From: Rehmannia glutinosa
Taxonomy: Eukaryota; Streptophyta; Magnoliopsida; Lamiales; Orobanchaceae
Length of the DNA stretch: 64,000 nt
Assembly (NCBI GenBank): GCA_016081115.2
Contig: CM071924.1
Location: 86,814,616-86,878,615 of the forward strand
Direction: 5' to 3'
Positions within the stretch are counted from its first letter, which is position 1; each line of letters opens with the position of its first letter. Positions 46,451 through 58,705 of this stretch are shown in pieces. The notes under the pieces were generated by a model. It was not told where the DNA came from. It worked only from the letters and a program-made list of their open reading frames with translations, and ran no database searches. Both the position numbers and the translations under genes were made by a program.

Positions 46451-46908
46451 TTCAGGAATATTTTTGATTAATCTAAGATGAAATTATTATGAAGGAGAAT
46501 AATTTGTAGGGTCGTTGTGAAGTGTTTGTGGTTTCTAGAGTTTTTTTTGGAGCTTTGTAAATTCATTTGGCTAAGAACAAGAAATGTTGGGAGGGTGTGT
46601 GTCAGTGTGTGAAAATTGTGAGTGGCGGTACCTTTTCTAAGTCTGCAACTTCACAGTTGGCAATGTGTGCAGATTGTACTAATTATAATTATAAAATTCA
46701 TTAAAAAAAGTAAGAAGATTGCTAATTGTGTTTACTGTTTCTTTTTTTGGGATTGTGTATTGGTGTTTGGATCTGTACAATATCGTCAAATTTGGATTTA
46801 GATTTTAATTTTATTTTATATACTTATATCAAAGATGTGTATGTAATGTAATGTACATCTATTTAATACTATTATCTATTAAAGGAAGTAGTTTATTTAT
46901 GAGACATA
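46451..46908 (-). promoter_or_regulatory. Upstream region of the PDLP gene
   Basis: About 460 bases between the PDLP start codon and the MITE at 46909; this must hold the leader and core promoter. No single TATA box stands out. Confidence 0.35.
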
Positions 46909-47146
46909 GGGAGTGTTTGTAAAATAGAATCAAAAGTTTAAAATGAAAGGTTGAGAGTGTTTGATATAAAATTACTTATTTATTTGTAAAATTTAAACTA
47001 GAAGCAAAATTAAAGCACTCATCTCTATATTTTTAGATTCTGAAATAAAACAAAACCAGTTGTAGAAGTTGATATTTGCAAACACTAAGAAGTGTTTTTT
47101 AAGCCAAAAAATGAGAATTATTTTTTCAGTGATTGGAAACACTCCC
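46909..47146. mobile_element. Tourist-like MITE, GGGAGTGTTTG family, upstream of PDLP
   Basis: Left end GGGAGTGTTTGTAAAATAG; reverse complement of the right end GGGAGTGTTTCCAATCAC. ATA flanks both sides (46906-46908; 47147-47149). Confidence 0.72.
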
Positions 47147-48072
47147 ATAAGATGAATCGTGGTATTGAAATTGAATGGGTGATTTAGTTTTCTTTTCAAG
47201 ATTCGTTTTCAGATTTCAGTATATTTGACGTAGCTTTAATGGTTTCTATCTGAAAATAGAATATGTTTTGGTTTCAGGATTTAGGTGTGATAATTATGTA
47301 TTAGTTCTATAAATTGTGGAAGTTATATATGCGAAAAATATTAGTTAAACAAACATTACTTGAGATTTTGAAATAGTATAAAAATGAAAATAATGCCATT
47401 GAAATGAAAAAAAAAGGCCTAAAGCTTCGTATTTTAATTACACAATAAATCCCATGTAGCCCATTTGATTGTGATTTCAAGTGCATTTTAAATGTATTTT
47501 ACATTATAATATTCTAAAGTAAAATATTATTATTTTATATTTAACGGTGCATAATAGGTACGAAGTTAATTTGACTTTTTATTATAATTTATACTGTAAA
47601 TGAAATATATAATTATAATTATGAGTTGTAGTAATATTGAATAAAATAGTACTTATGTTGGTACAGGCGGTGGCGGTGGTTGTCAAGAACTGGATGGTCC
47701 AGTTGGCCTTTTTTTATTCTTCTCGTACAGATTTTATGCTCCCATGCCAATAGTGCCCTCTATGGGTACATGACTTCAATTTTATGAGTTTAAAATTCTA
47801 ATAAAATTTATTGGGGAAAAAATTAGAACAATTAAAACAAAATTTGGGTTTGGATTTTTTAAAATTTTAATATATTTTCTTACTTTAGAATATATTTACA
47901 TATAAGTATATTTTTTTAAAAAGATATACCACATTAATTATTTAATTTATTGATTAATTAATAATTCTTTAAATTAATAAAAAATTATGGGCCCAACATT
48001 ATTAATATGTAGATGTCTTATTGTGGCATACTCAATGGTGGTTGTAAAACCAAGTTTTTGTGGCCTCACAAT

Positions 48073-48459
48073 TAGGGATGACAATTTAATCCACCCGCGG
48101 GTACTTGCCCCACCTCGTGACCCGTAATGGGGCGAGGCGGACCTGGGTATTGCTTCCGTCCTGTTTTGCCCCCATATATTTTTAATATATTTAATATACA
48201 TTTTGCATATATAATATTTATTATAATATATTTTTTATCTTTTAATATTATGTATAATATTTATAAATTAAAAATAATATTTTTTGTTAAGAATATTTTA
48301 TAAATATATCAAAATAAATATTTTATTAATTCTATTCAATTTTTTCTATTTCAATATTTATTTAATGTGGGACAGGATGGGTCGGCTCAACCAACCCATT
48401 CTAGGGAGGCAAGTCTGGGTATCTAGATACCCAACCCGCACGCCCCATTGTCATCTCTA
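48073..48459. mobile_element. hAT-like MITE, TAGGGATGACAAT family
   Basis: Left end TAGGGATGACAAT; reverse complement of the right end TAGAGATGACAAT. Flanks CTCACAAT and TCCACAAT match at 6 of 8 bases. The interior near each end holds GC-rich words (CCACCCGCGGGTA; CTAGATACCCAACCCGC) around an AT-rich core. Confidence 0.78.
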
Positions 48460-51068
48460 TCCACAATGCCACATCAATAGACAATAAAACTTGAACTCAC
48501 CCTCTTCTATTATACACAATGGTAAGATCAAGTTCATGATTCAAAATAGGTTCCACTGTCAATGTTTTTTTAATCTATATTTATTGTTGATTTTGTATAT
48601 AATTTTTAATAAAATCATTAATAAAGTAATATATTAGAATAATTAAAACTATTAGACTAATAAAATTTATTTAAAATATCAATTTTACAATTTTAATTAA
48701 AAAAAAATGTCAACAAAAATGGGTCACATCATAAAGTTCAAACAATTAAAAAAAATGCTATTAAGTGGATACAATGCTTACATTTGTTTTTTTTTAAAAA
48801 AAGAAACAAAAGTTGATAAAATGCAAGAAACGGTCACAAAACAATTCAAAATATTTACAAGATTGTCATTCAACATAAAATAAATAGAAAAAGAACAAAG
48901 AAAGAAACAAAAATAAAGTTGAACTTGGTTATGTTGAACTATTTCTATGAATTTGAATTTTTGAATCCTTCACAATGACAGTAAAAAAAAAATTAAGTTC
49001 AAATAAAATTGTGGATGCCCTGAGTTGCTATACATACTATGGTGGTACTATCATTAATTAAGAAATAATATAGAACAATAAACTTAAGGTCGGAAATTTC
49101 ATATACATTAGAGTTGCTTTCCTTCACTGGGCCAACAGACCAATACTTATGCAAACCAAAACACAAGGGCAACCTGTAATTGTCTCGGCCCAATCTCTTG
49201 ATTATTATATTTTTTGTCCCTTTTTTAAGAATATCCAATCTTTTTATGTAATTACTAGTCTTTAACTCGTGTGATGCATGGGGTGTGTATATGTGTGACC
49301 TCCTTTTTGCGCTGTGACATGTATATTTTCCTAATAGTTCCATTGATTCTATCTCATGCATTATAATAATTAGCATTACGTGATAAATACTATTTAATAT
49401 GTTTTATTGATGAAGTCAAAAAGAAAAAATATCATATATGGGAATCATGAAAAAAATACATTCAAAATTATGTATTTGTCTTTGATTTTCGAAAACTAAT
49501 TTTCATAAAATTGCACAAGGCACAACTTCTTCACATATTTCATTTTGGTCATGTTTAGATTCTTAATAAGTGTGAAATTTGGTGCCGTACTTTTTTTTCA
49601 AGGTTGTAGTAGTTAATTCAGATGCAAAATTATTTTTGAAAGTTGTTCACATGTGTAAATTGAAGGCAGAGATTTTTGTAAAGTTGGTCGTGCAATAAAT
49701 AAAAATTAATACATGAATACGAGAACTACGTACAATAATCTTATCTATTCATGTTGTTTCAATTTTTTTTTTATCTTTTTGTAATTTTATTGTGGTGATT
49801 TGTATTGTATTATTTGAATTTTCTAATTATTTTTCTCTATTAAAGTTCTCATATTTGATATGTTTCAAATCGAGCAATGCATAAACTTTAATTTTATACA
49901 AATATTTTTTATTGATTTGCTAAAAGTTTAAAATTTCAATAGATAATTAAAATATAAAGATAGTTAATTTGATTCAGATTAAACTACAGAAAAATAAATT
50001 ATTATAAACTATGAAAAAACCTCTTTAAATACAGATAATTGGTTGATAACAAATTTTATAAGTATGAATTGTATATATTTATAGAATATGTTTATCTATA
50101 AGAAAGTAAGCATTTGAAAAACGTTTTAACTGCCCAATGTTTTTGAATATTTAATACATTATATTTTAAGTACAATTAATTATATAATCATTTCGAATTC
50201 CAATACTTTTAGGGTTTAGAAAGTTGAACAATTATCATAACTATTAAATGGATCAAAAAATATATATTTATGTTTTACAATATAGTTTTACGGAATAATG
50301 AAATATTTCAAAAAAAAATAAAAACTATTCTATTTTTATATATATACACATATCACAAAAATAGCAAACAGAAAAAATTATATCTAATGGTCATTGTACA
50401 ACTTTGAAAGTTAAATATCAAAATAAGTCGACAAATATGAAAATAATTTCTATTTACATGAAAAGTACGTTAATATAAAAAATAACTTTCTATAGATAAA
50501 AAACTATTATGACATAATTTAATATTTAAAAAAATATTTTTTTCTTACATATATATAATGCTATGTATGTATGTAAGTTATATATATAATATTTGGATAC
50601 ACATTTTGAGATATTTTCTTTAATTAAAATAAATATTTGTTAATTAAATTTAATCTGCATAAGTATAATTCAATATAATTATGAAGATATAAGTTATGCC
50701 CAAATAACAACTACTCATATATCATAAATAATCAAAATATATTAATACACAAATTAATGAATTAGATATATTATACATCAAAACGGTTAAAAACAAAAAA
50801 GTTATTAAGTTTTCTAACAAAATAAGAAAAATGACAAACATAATAATTAATGCAGTACACAATCAAAATTTGGAAGGTTTATTTTACATAATTCTATCTT
50901 TTTTATATAATTTGAAAAAAAAATTATTTAAAGGAAGTTGACTATAAAAACAATCAAATTCCAAACGTTTATTATTTCTTATTTTTCAATATAATTTTAT
51001 TACTTCTTTTAGTAATGTGATTTATGCGGGAAAATATTCAGGTTACTATTCTCATAATAGTCTCTCTT
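48460..51068. other. AT-rich intergenic DNA without visible genes
   Basis: Both strands have only short ORFs without family features. The longest (48999-49376, minus, 125 codons) is not recognised and has no supporting splice or domain signal. Confidence 0.5.
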
Positions 51069-51093
51069 TATATATATATATATATATATATAT
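51069..51093. repeat. (TA)n tract at the left border of the interrupted repeat
   Basis: A run of about 12 TA units directly before the terminus-like GATTTGGATCTGGTGAG. Confidence 0.95.
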
Positions 51094-53028
51094 GATTTGG
51101 ATCTGGTGAGTCCACATAAGTTTTATGAGTTTGTGAGACCAAATCGGAGCATTGATTTAATTTTTAAACGGTCTAGATTAATCAGGTTTTGTCATTTTTT
51201 AATGGTTAAATTTATTGGAGAAAATGACGTTTTGGTAATTTTAAGTTATATCAGTTTTTACTTTTTAGGAGGAAAATTATATTTGGTAGTGGCTTTTCAC
51301 ATTGCTACAATTAAGGGACGGTTTCACATCGTGATTCTCTTCCAAATCTTTTCAAACTCCTTCTCCACAGCTCTCGTGAGTTTTTCCCAACTATCAGAAG
51401 ATAATCCATCTCCACAAGCATTTGCCCAAGCAACATGTTGTCTCTAGCCCGTCGTCTCAACCAATAGCCTAGACTCTGTTGATTCTCAATCGGGTAAGAA
51501 AACCAAACAAAACAAAAAACCTGGGTTTTGCATTTTTTTTTTTTTGGATTTTGATTTCCAAATTGGATTTTGATTTCCAAATTTTCATCCCCCTAAAAAT
51601 TAAAACAAAGATTATGAAGTTTTATATTCCTCTATTTTCAGTGGTTTAGATTTGAAAGAACAAGGTTATCCAGAAAAAAAAAACTTAAAAATCCCACATT
51701 CTCCTGTCCATGGCTTTCACATATACTTCCGAAAAAAGCAGAACAAATGCTTATTGATTTTCATAACACTGCTTATTTATGTTCTTCTAAATGCATAATT
51801 AGGATCTGTTGTGGGTTTTTTTTTTTTGATTTTACTGGATTTTTTAGGTGTATTGTTGTAGTTATCAGTATGCTGATATTTTGTTGTCGTTATTAGGATA
51901 TTGCTAATGTCTTTTATGAGTGAATAAGATTTTTAGTTGAAAAAACAAAGTTGGCAGACAGAGAGGTAATTAGGATTGCCATGTTTTTTCTAAGTTTGGG
52001 GGGATTGCTTATTGAGGATTTCAACTACTTATTGTTGTTGATAATTCTGCTTATGTATGGTTTGCAATATGCTTATGTATGTTTTATATTATGCTTGAAA
52101 AAAAACAGGGGGTAATTACTATTGCCATGTTTTTTCTAAGTTTGGGGGATTGCTTATGATTGATTGTTTTTTATGCTTATAAATGATTCATTGTTAATTG
52201 ATGCTTTATATAACTGACTAGTATCTTTTTTTTTTTTGATAGATTTTCTGTTGGAAATGGCAAAAGAGAGTAGGAAAAAGGAAGATCGCAGCTAGTGAGT
52301 TAATTTTGGGACAAGCGAATGAGTATGCTAAAACGAGTTAGGATCACAACGAAACGTTGTTGTTCATACCTTTGATCAAATTGTTGAATATTATAGTATT
52401 TTATAACCATTTTAAATCTGGTTTGGTTTTGACGTACATGCGTAGTTGATATAGAAATGTTTTCTAGTTAGTGTCGTATTTATTTCATGGTTTTTGGATA
52501 CTGTAGGCAGAATTCAATTGCTTTGTAAGCAATTTGTTTGGTATAAATATGCTATGGGATAGACGGGTACATAGATATCTTATATTTTTTTACTTGTTTT
52601 TTCCCCACGAAAAACTTGATCAATAAGCACTATAACATCATTGCACAAGCAATTCTTTACACACCAATAAGCAATTAAATATATGGGATTGCAATAACCA
52701 ATTTTTCCCCGAATGTTGAATTATTTGCTCGAAAAGCATTACGACAATCACAAATAAGCGAAGACATAGTACGCCATTAAGCAAGAAAATTTTGGTCAAA
52801 ATTAATTCCTTCTTTTGGAGTTATATTTTCGTCACATTCCTATCCGATTCGAGTTGAATCCGATGTATTTCAATATGTTGATGCGGCACGTGTGCAATCC
52901 CAGCTGATTCAAACAAAATAAATAATTAAGCAATATTTAGAATATACATAAACATATATTTATGCACATGTAAGCAAAATTCTAACCATAACTAAGCAAA
53001 GTACTGGGTTAAAAAAATGGGATGTAAT

Positions 53029-54760
53029 TGATAAGGGTCTTTTTATGCATGTTTTATGTGTATATTTAAGTATGATTTGAGTTATTTTATCGTTAGTTTC
53101 ATAAATTTTTGATTGTACATGGTTCACATTACTCTAAGGTGCTTTTATTGGTGTAGATTGATGATTTGGAGCTGTTTTTGGGTGAATTTTGGGCCATGGT
53201 TTCATGTCAAAACATACCCGGGGTTTTCGGATGCAAAAACACTCAAAATCCCAAGCTAAACGCGTCATTTCGGGGCCTTTTCAGTCAAACACGGGCAGGG
53301 TGTGTTTTTAAGCACGGCCGTGCTTTTTAAAAGTTAAAAACGAGCAATTTTTCGACCCCGACGTACCAAACACGGCCAGGCCGTGCTTTTCAAGCACGGC
53401 CGTTTTTCAAAAATTCAAAAACACGGCCTACCCGTCTTTTCGTCCCAGACTGGTTTTTTTCTTTGGCGGAAATTATGGAGGCTTTCCTTTCTCGCTTTTG
53501 ACAACCTTTGAGCAACTTTTACACCTCATTTTGATGCACCAAGCTCTATTATTCCCTCAATTGTCATGTGGACACAATGATTCAACCAACTCAACCATGA
53601 ATGTGCACACAATGATTCAACCAACAACCATGGAAGTGGAGCATTTGTTAGCATTATTGATGTGTTCTTTCACAAAGATGGTGCCTATAAAAGCCAAGAG
53701 TTTGAGTTGGAAATATTCATAATTCATGTAGTATTCATTGATAGAGAGATTCATTGTATATTCATTGTATATTCTAAGTTTCAAAGCAAAATACATTGAG
53801 AGGATAAAAGAGAGGTAGAGTTGGAAGTTGAAGAGCAATAGAGGAGAAGGCTTGGAGCTCAACATCATTGCAATCAACCAAGGAGGAAGTCTTATATTGG
53901 TCTTGAATAAGAGCTAAGTACACCATGTTCATTTTATTCATATCTTCTTGTGTAGTATATATTCTTTTGACAAAGCCATGTGTAGCTAAATTTCTAGTGT
54001 TTGAATGTAATGAACTCTAGAATGAATTTGTGATTAAGGTTTGTATGTTTTTAATAAAATCTTCATGTTTTGTGTGATTCACTTATATTATGCTTTATTC
54101 ATTCAAATTGGTATATGCGCAATATTGATTTGAAGTTTATTTTTCATCCGGAAATCGAGAGATTCATGGTGAAATAGAACCTATATAAGTGAAAAGAGTT
54201 GCATGCAATCCTAGATATGGGGCGACATAAATCTTCCGGATTAGGGTCAAACCTAATATGGGAATTCACAAATCGTTATAATGTTTGTCTTGGGGTTTTA
54301 ACTAGAAAGAGATTTCGATTAATCAACTTGAGATTAGAAGTTATTCACGCTCGATAGAGGTTTAACTTAAATCGGGAATTTCTACTGATCGATGAAACAT
54401 GAGATTTTACTAAAAGAGGTTGATTTTTGCTTAAGGGATTATGGTTGTATTTTTATCTTGTTAAATCGCAAAAACATTATAGAGGGATTTACATTCAAAC
54501 ACATTTCTAGCTCTTGATTTCTTAATTCTACAATCTATTTTTATTTGATCTTTTGTAAGTTGCAATTATTTTAAAATTCTCTATTTTTCATTTTCATTAA
54601 ACAAACAAAACTCTGAAAATTGCTAGATTAAATAACAAAAAGACGGTAATTATTAGTACTTACAATCCTCGTGGGAATGACACTCGGTACTCAATAATAT
54701 ATACTACAAAACGATAGGTGCACTTGCCTATGGTTTTCTAGAGTAGCTTTTGAGCCATCA
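53029..54760 (+). repeat. 5' LTR of the Gypsy element
   Basis: 1732 bp. CACGGCCGTG-type palindromes at 53285-53440, TATA box at 53686, T-rich 3' part, ending TTTTGAGCCATCA. Confidence 0.92.
53686..53692 (+). promoter_or_regulatory. TATA box of the Gypsy LTR
   Basis: CCTATAAAAGCC context; the right LTR has the same box at 59341-59347. Confidence 0.6.
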
Positions 54761-54766
54761 AGTTTT

Positions 54767-54776
54767 TGGCGCCGTT
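54767..54776 (+). other. Primer-binding site, tRNA-Asp type
   Basis: TTTTTGGCGCCGTTCTTGGG six bases after the LTR; the first ten bases match the Athila-type site and the rest has diverged. Confidence 0.75.
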
Positions 54777-54915
54777 CTTGGGATTGTAATATTAAGAACG
54801 CTTTATTTTTGTTAATTTAATCATTTTTTTTATTTTTTTATTTTACCATTATCTTTCTTTTTATCTATCTTTGTAAGTCTTGGTTTATACTTATCCTCTT
54901 CGTTTACCGCAGTGT

Positions 54916-55911
54916 ATGCCTACTCGTCGCCGAATTTGGAAGCGCGACACCGCCGGTAGCAACACGGAGGAAAGTACTAACACGAGACCACGAAGAGGAT
55001 ACTAACGAAAGTAAAGATTTCGTCATGGCGGATGAACAAAGAACTATGTATGATTATGCCAAACCATCCATGGATGACACGTCATCTAAAGCATCGTAAG
55101 GCCCGGCTTGTTGCGACCAATAATTTTGAAATCAAACCGAATGTCATTCAAATGGTGCAACAATTTGTTCAATTTGACGACCTACCGCGAAGATCCGAAC
55201 AATCATATCGCAAATTTCCTTGAAATTTGTGATACCTTCAAAATAAATGGAGTCTCGACGATGCCATCCGTTTGCGCTATTCCCATTTACTTTTCGGGGA
55301 TCTGGCTAAACAATGGCTAAATACTTTGCCAAAGGAACAATCACAACATGGAGCATCATGGCGAAAAGTTCCTTTTGAAATATTTTCCACCGCCAAAACC
55401 GCACGATTGAGGAATGAAATCTCTTCATTCACTCAAGAAGACGACGAGACCTTGTACGACACTGGGAGAGATTCAAAGAATTGCTTTGCGAAAATGCCCA
55501 CATCATGGCCTCCCTATTTGGATGCAAGTCCAAACGTTTTACAATGGGCTCGCTCTCATCGACGAGGCAAATGATTGATGCGGCGGGGGGAACATTGAAT
55601 AATAAAACACCTGAAGCCGCCCAAGATCTCATAGAAGGGATGGCCATGAATGGCTATCAATGACAATCCGTGCGAGGTAAACCTAAGAACAGTGGGTGTT
55701 TATAATGCGATGCGGTGGTTACACTAGCCGCACAAGTCGAAGCTTTGACCCAAAAGATCGGCGATCTAGCGGCTCCTAAACCACCACCACCGCATGTTTT
55801 ATCTTGTGAAACTTGCGGAGGATTGCATAATCATCGGACTCGCCCACACACAATACCTCACACCGAACAAAGGCTAATTACGTTGGGAATCAAGGCGAAA
55901 TTACCCAAGTA
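54916..55911 (+). pseudogene. gag: Athila-like gag, broken
   Basis: Starts MPTRRRIWKRDTAG at 54916 and soon stops. Homology resumes at ~55120 and continues in three frames: MVQQFVQFDD, NHIANFLEICDTFKINGVS, SFEIFSTAKTARLRNEISSF, then SSTRQMIDAAGGTLNNKTPE to ~55660 (Retrotrans_gag). A later piece (55715-55911) has a short coiled-coil-like start (LAAQVEALTQKIGDL) and a CETCGGLH knuckle-like motif. At least three frame changes are needed, so no functional Gag is made. Confidence 0.85.
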
Positions 55912-56202
55912 ATCCTTACAACAACACATACAATCCTGGGTGGCGACAACATCCTAATTTCGGTTGGGAAACCAAGGCCAACCACGACCTAATCCCAATC
56001 CCGATCTACACATGTCTCCGGATTTCGGCCAAATCAAGGTAAGCTAACTTGGAAGATCTTATAACAAAGTTTGTGCAATCAACGAGATACCCGATTCCAA
56101 AGGTGGAAACATCCTTAAGAAATCAAGAGGCATCTATCCATAATCTGGAAAACCAAATAGACAGATTGCAAAAATGATTTCAGAAGGCCCTGACAAGGAA
56201 GT

Positions 56203-57204
56203 TTGCCAGGTAACACCGAGCCAAACCCAAGGGAGCACGTAAAGACAATCACCATCACTTTTCCACATGATCATGATTATGCCAACGCCACCATGCAAAA
56301 ATATGTGGAGGACGACAAACACGAAGAAAAGCCCATGAAAAAGGTGGTCGCCGAATACAAGCCCAAGATCCCTTACCGGAGTCTAACCGAAGAAGATAGA
56401 AGGGAGGACAAATTTGGTAAGTACCTTGAGTCATTCAAGCAACTACATACTAATATTCCATTTGTTCAACCTCTTTCAAAGCATGCTAAGGATCTAAATG
56501 ACATCATTTCTAATGAAAATAAGCTTAACGAACTATCAAATGTGCAATTGAATGATAAATGTTCTTCCAATAATCTACCACAAAAATGTAATGATCCAGG
56601 AAGTTTTATTATCCCTTGTACAATTGATGGTTTACCTGTTGATAGAGCACTAGCTGACTTAGGAGCTAGTATCAATGTGATGTCTTATGAAACATTCAAG
56701 CATATGGGATTAAGTGAACTGAAACCTACTAGGATGGACATACACTTAGTCGATAAATCGATTAAACATCCTAGAGGTATTATTAATGATGTGTTAGTCA
56801 AGATCGATAAATTCACATTCCCAGTTGATTTTGTTATTCTTGACATGCATGATGATATTGAGGTTCCTCTAATTCTTGGGCGTTCTTTCTTGGCTACGGC
56901 AAAATCAATCATTGATGTGCATGAGGGAAAATTAACTTTGAGGGTGGGGGATGAACAAGTAATTTTAAAATTCATGTTGATATTGAAAAGGATACTACTT
57001 GTTTCTTTTGCCGATTCAATTTCGTTGCACGATGAGAAATCTAAAAATATCTTGGAGAAAAGTGTTGTTCAAAGTCCATGTTGGAAGCTTATGCCCGAAA
57101 AGGGGACCGGAAAGTTCAAAGAGCACATTTTGAAGCACAAAGTTGGAGGTAATACTACTAAATACCTAAGGGATTTTCATAAGTCCAAAGCTCCACCTGA
57201 CTAA
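56203..57204 (+). pseudogene. Athila-like retroviral-type aspartic protease region
   Basis: Open for 333 codons. Residues ~95-130 precede the protease; the active-site block is ADLGASINVMS (~residue 152), the Asp-Leu-Gly-Ala form common in Athila/Tat proteases, and the flap/hydrophobic end is PLILGRSFLATAKSIIDV (~residue 225). The C-terminal tail is Lys-rich. In an intact element reverse transcriptase would follow; here the frame ends at TAA (57202) and the 3' non-coding region begins. The upstream linker (VVAEYKPKIPYRSLTEEDRR) is typical of the gag-protease junction. Being open may reflect youth or trans-mobilised use. Confidence 0.85.
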
Positions 57205-57344
57205 TCTCCACATTTGGGTAAACGGTCTAGCTATACGACTTTAAAGAAGCGGACCAGGAGGCAACCCGGCATTTTGTGTGCATTTTCTTTTACTTAATTT
57301 TTTTTATTGCTTGGGAATTGAAAAAAAAAATTTAAAAAAAAAAA

Positions 57345-57560
57345 AACACGGTCTGGCCGTGCTTAAAAAGCACGGCCGTGTTCGTCACTCAATCCGCGAA
57401 CACACCCTGGCCGTGTTTAAAAAATCCAAGGTTTTGTAGGAAAAATTAAATCGAACACGCCCAGGCCGTGCTTTTCAAGCACGGCCGTGTTTTTCAAAAA
57501 AATTAAAAAAATTTATCGAAAAAATTAAATGACGAACACGCCCAGGCCGTGCTTAGGTAT
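57345..57560 (+). repeat. Cluster of CACGGCC/GGCCGTG palindromes
   Basis: AGCACGGCCGTG-type words at ~57368 and ~57478, plus CTGGCCGTG and AGGCCGTG variants, lie in otherwise A-rich DNA. The same words occur in both LTRs. Confidence 0.85.
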
Positions 57561-58705
57561 GAAGATGCCGATGAAGGTCTCGTACTAAACAACCCAATGG
57601 TCGCTCAATACCGATTTCACTCTTCTAGTAAGGTCGCATTTTTCTTTTCCACTTCTTTTATTTTCTTCTAGTATGGTTGATTTTTGAGTGTTTTGTTTGT
57701 GTTCGTTCATCTCTTTCTTTCACATTGAAGACAATGTGAACCTTTAAAGTTGGAGGTGGGTGCAATTACATTCTTAGTCCTGTGTGTGCTTGCTTTTATT
57801 TTTAGGTTGTCGACAAGAGGTAATTTTTTTAACAAATTGAGTGTTTGCTAGTCAATAACTTAGCCCAATCACACCAAAATTAACTTTTTGATTTATGTTT
57901 TCAATGTGAAACAATTGATTGTCTAGAATAGATTGATGTAGATGTGTGCTAAATTTTGAGATTTCCAACTCCATAATACTTGATTTGTTAAGGCATTTAC
58001 GACAAAGCTTAGTGTTATGAACGTTTGAGAATTCATGATTTAGTGGTGGTTAACTAGTTGTTATACCAAGCTTGTGAAAAAAAAAAAACAAATGAAAAAA
58101 AGAAAAAAAAAAAGAATCCAATCGAGGTTATACTCCTCTATTTGTTGTTGCTTAGTAACTAGGAGCATTCATGAGCCCCATGTTTGTCTTTTACGTAAAA
58201 CGGCGACACAAATATGAGTATGGGAAACCACCCTAGGAGTGTTTGAACGAAAATTCAAAATATAAACCTAGTGGAAGAATGCCTCGAAAGGACCTACCAA
58301 AAAAAAATCGAAAAGGAGAATGTATATTCCTTGAATTCTCATTCCAATAAAAGTTCAAGAAGCTTGGTTATATGACTAGTAGGCTAACTACAATGATCTA
58401 TTGAATTCTTGTATTTTCATGACATTATTGAATTGAAGTTATTCATAACTATCAATATTTGTGGAGTGATGATTTCAAGTTTGAATAATGCCTCTTGATG
58501 TTCTTCTTTCTTGACAGTCGATCGCTTTGCAAAATTGTGTTTTTACTGAATGGTTAATTCGGGTTGAGAAGGCTAAGAACTTGACTGCTTGTGTTCAATG
58601 TGTTGAAGAAAAAAAAAAATCCTTGTGTGTTTTAATTTATTGAATCATTTTTTTTGATTTAATGTTTTGCTTGAGGACAAGCAAAGTTCAAAGTTGGAGG
58701 TGGTT
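57561..58705 (+). other. 3' non-coding region and polypurine tract of the Gypsy element
   Basis: No ORF. AAAGTTGGAGGTGG occurs at ~57747 and again at 58690-58703, directly before the 3' LTR; the second should be the working polypurine tract. Each is preceded by a short inverted word: ATTGAAGACAAT and CTTGAGGACAAG. Confidence 0.65.

Noticed and set aside
48999..49376. 125-codon minus-strand ORF
   Set aside because: No recognisable domain, AT-rich codons, no splice or promoter signals.
53498..53877. ORFs in the Gypsy LTR, repeated at 59117-59532
   Set aside because: They are LTR promoter/leader sequence duplicated by the two LTRs, not genes.
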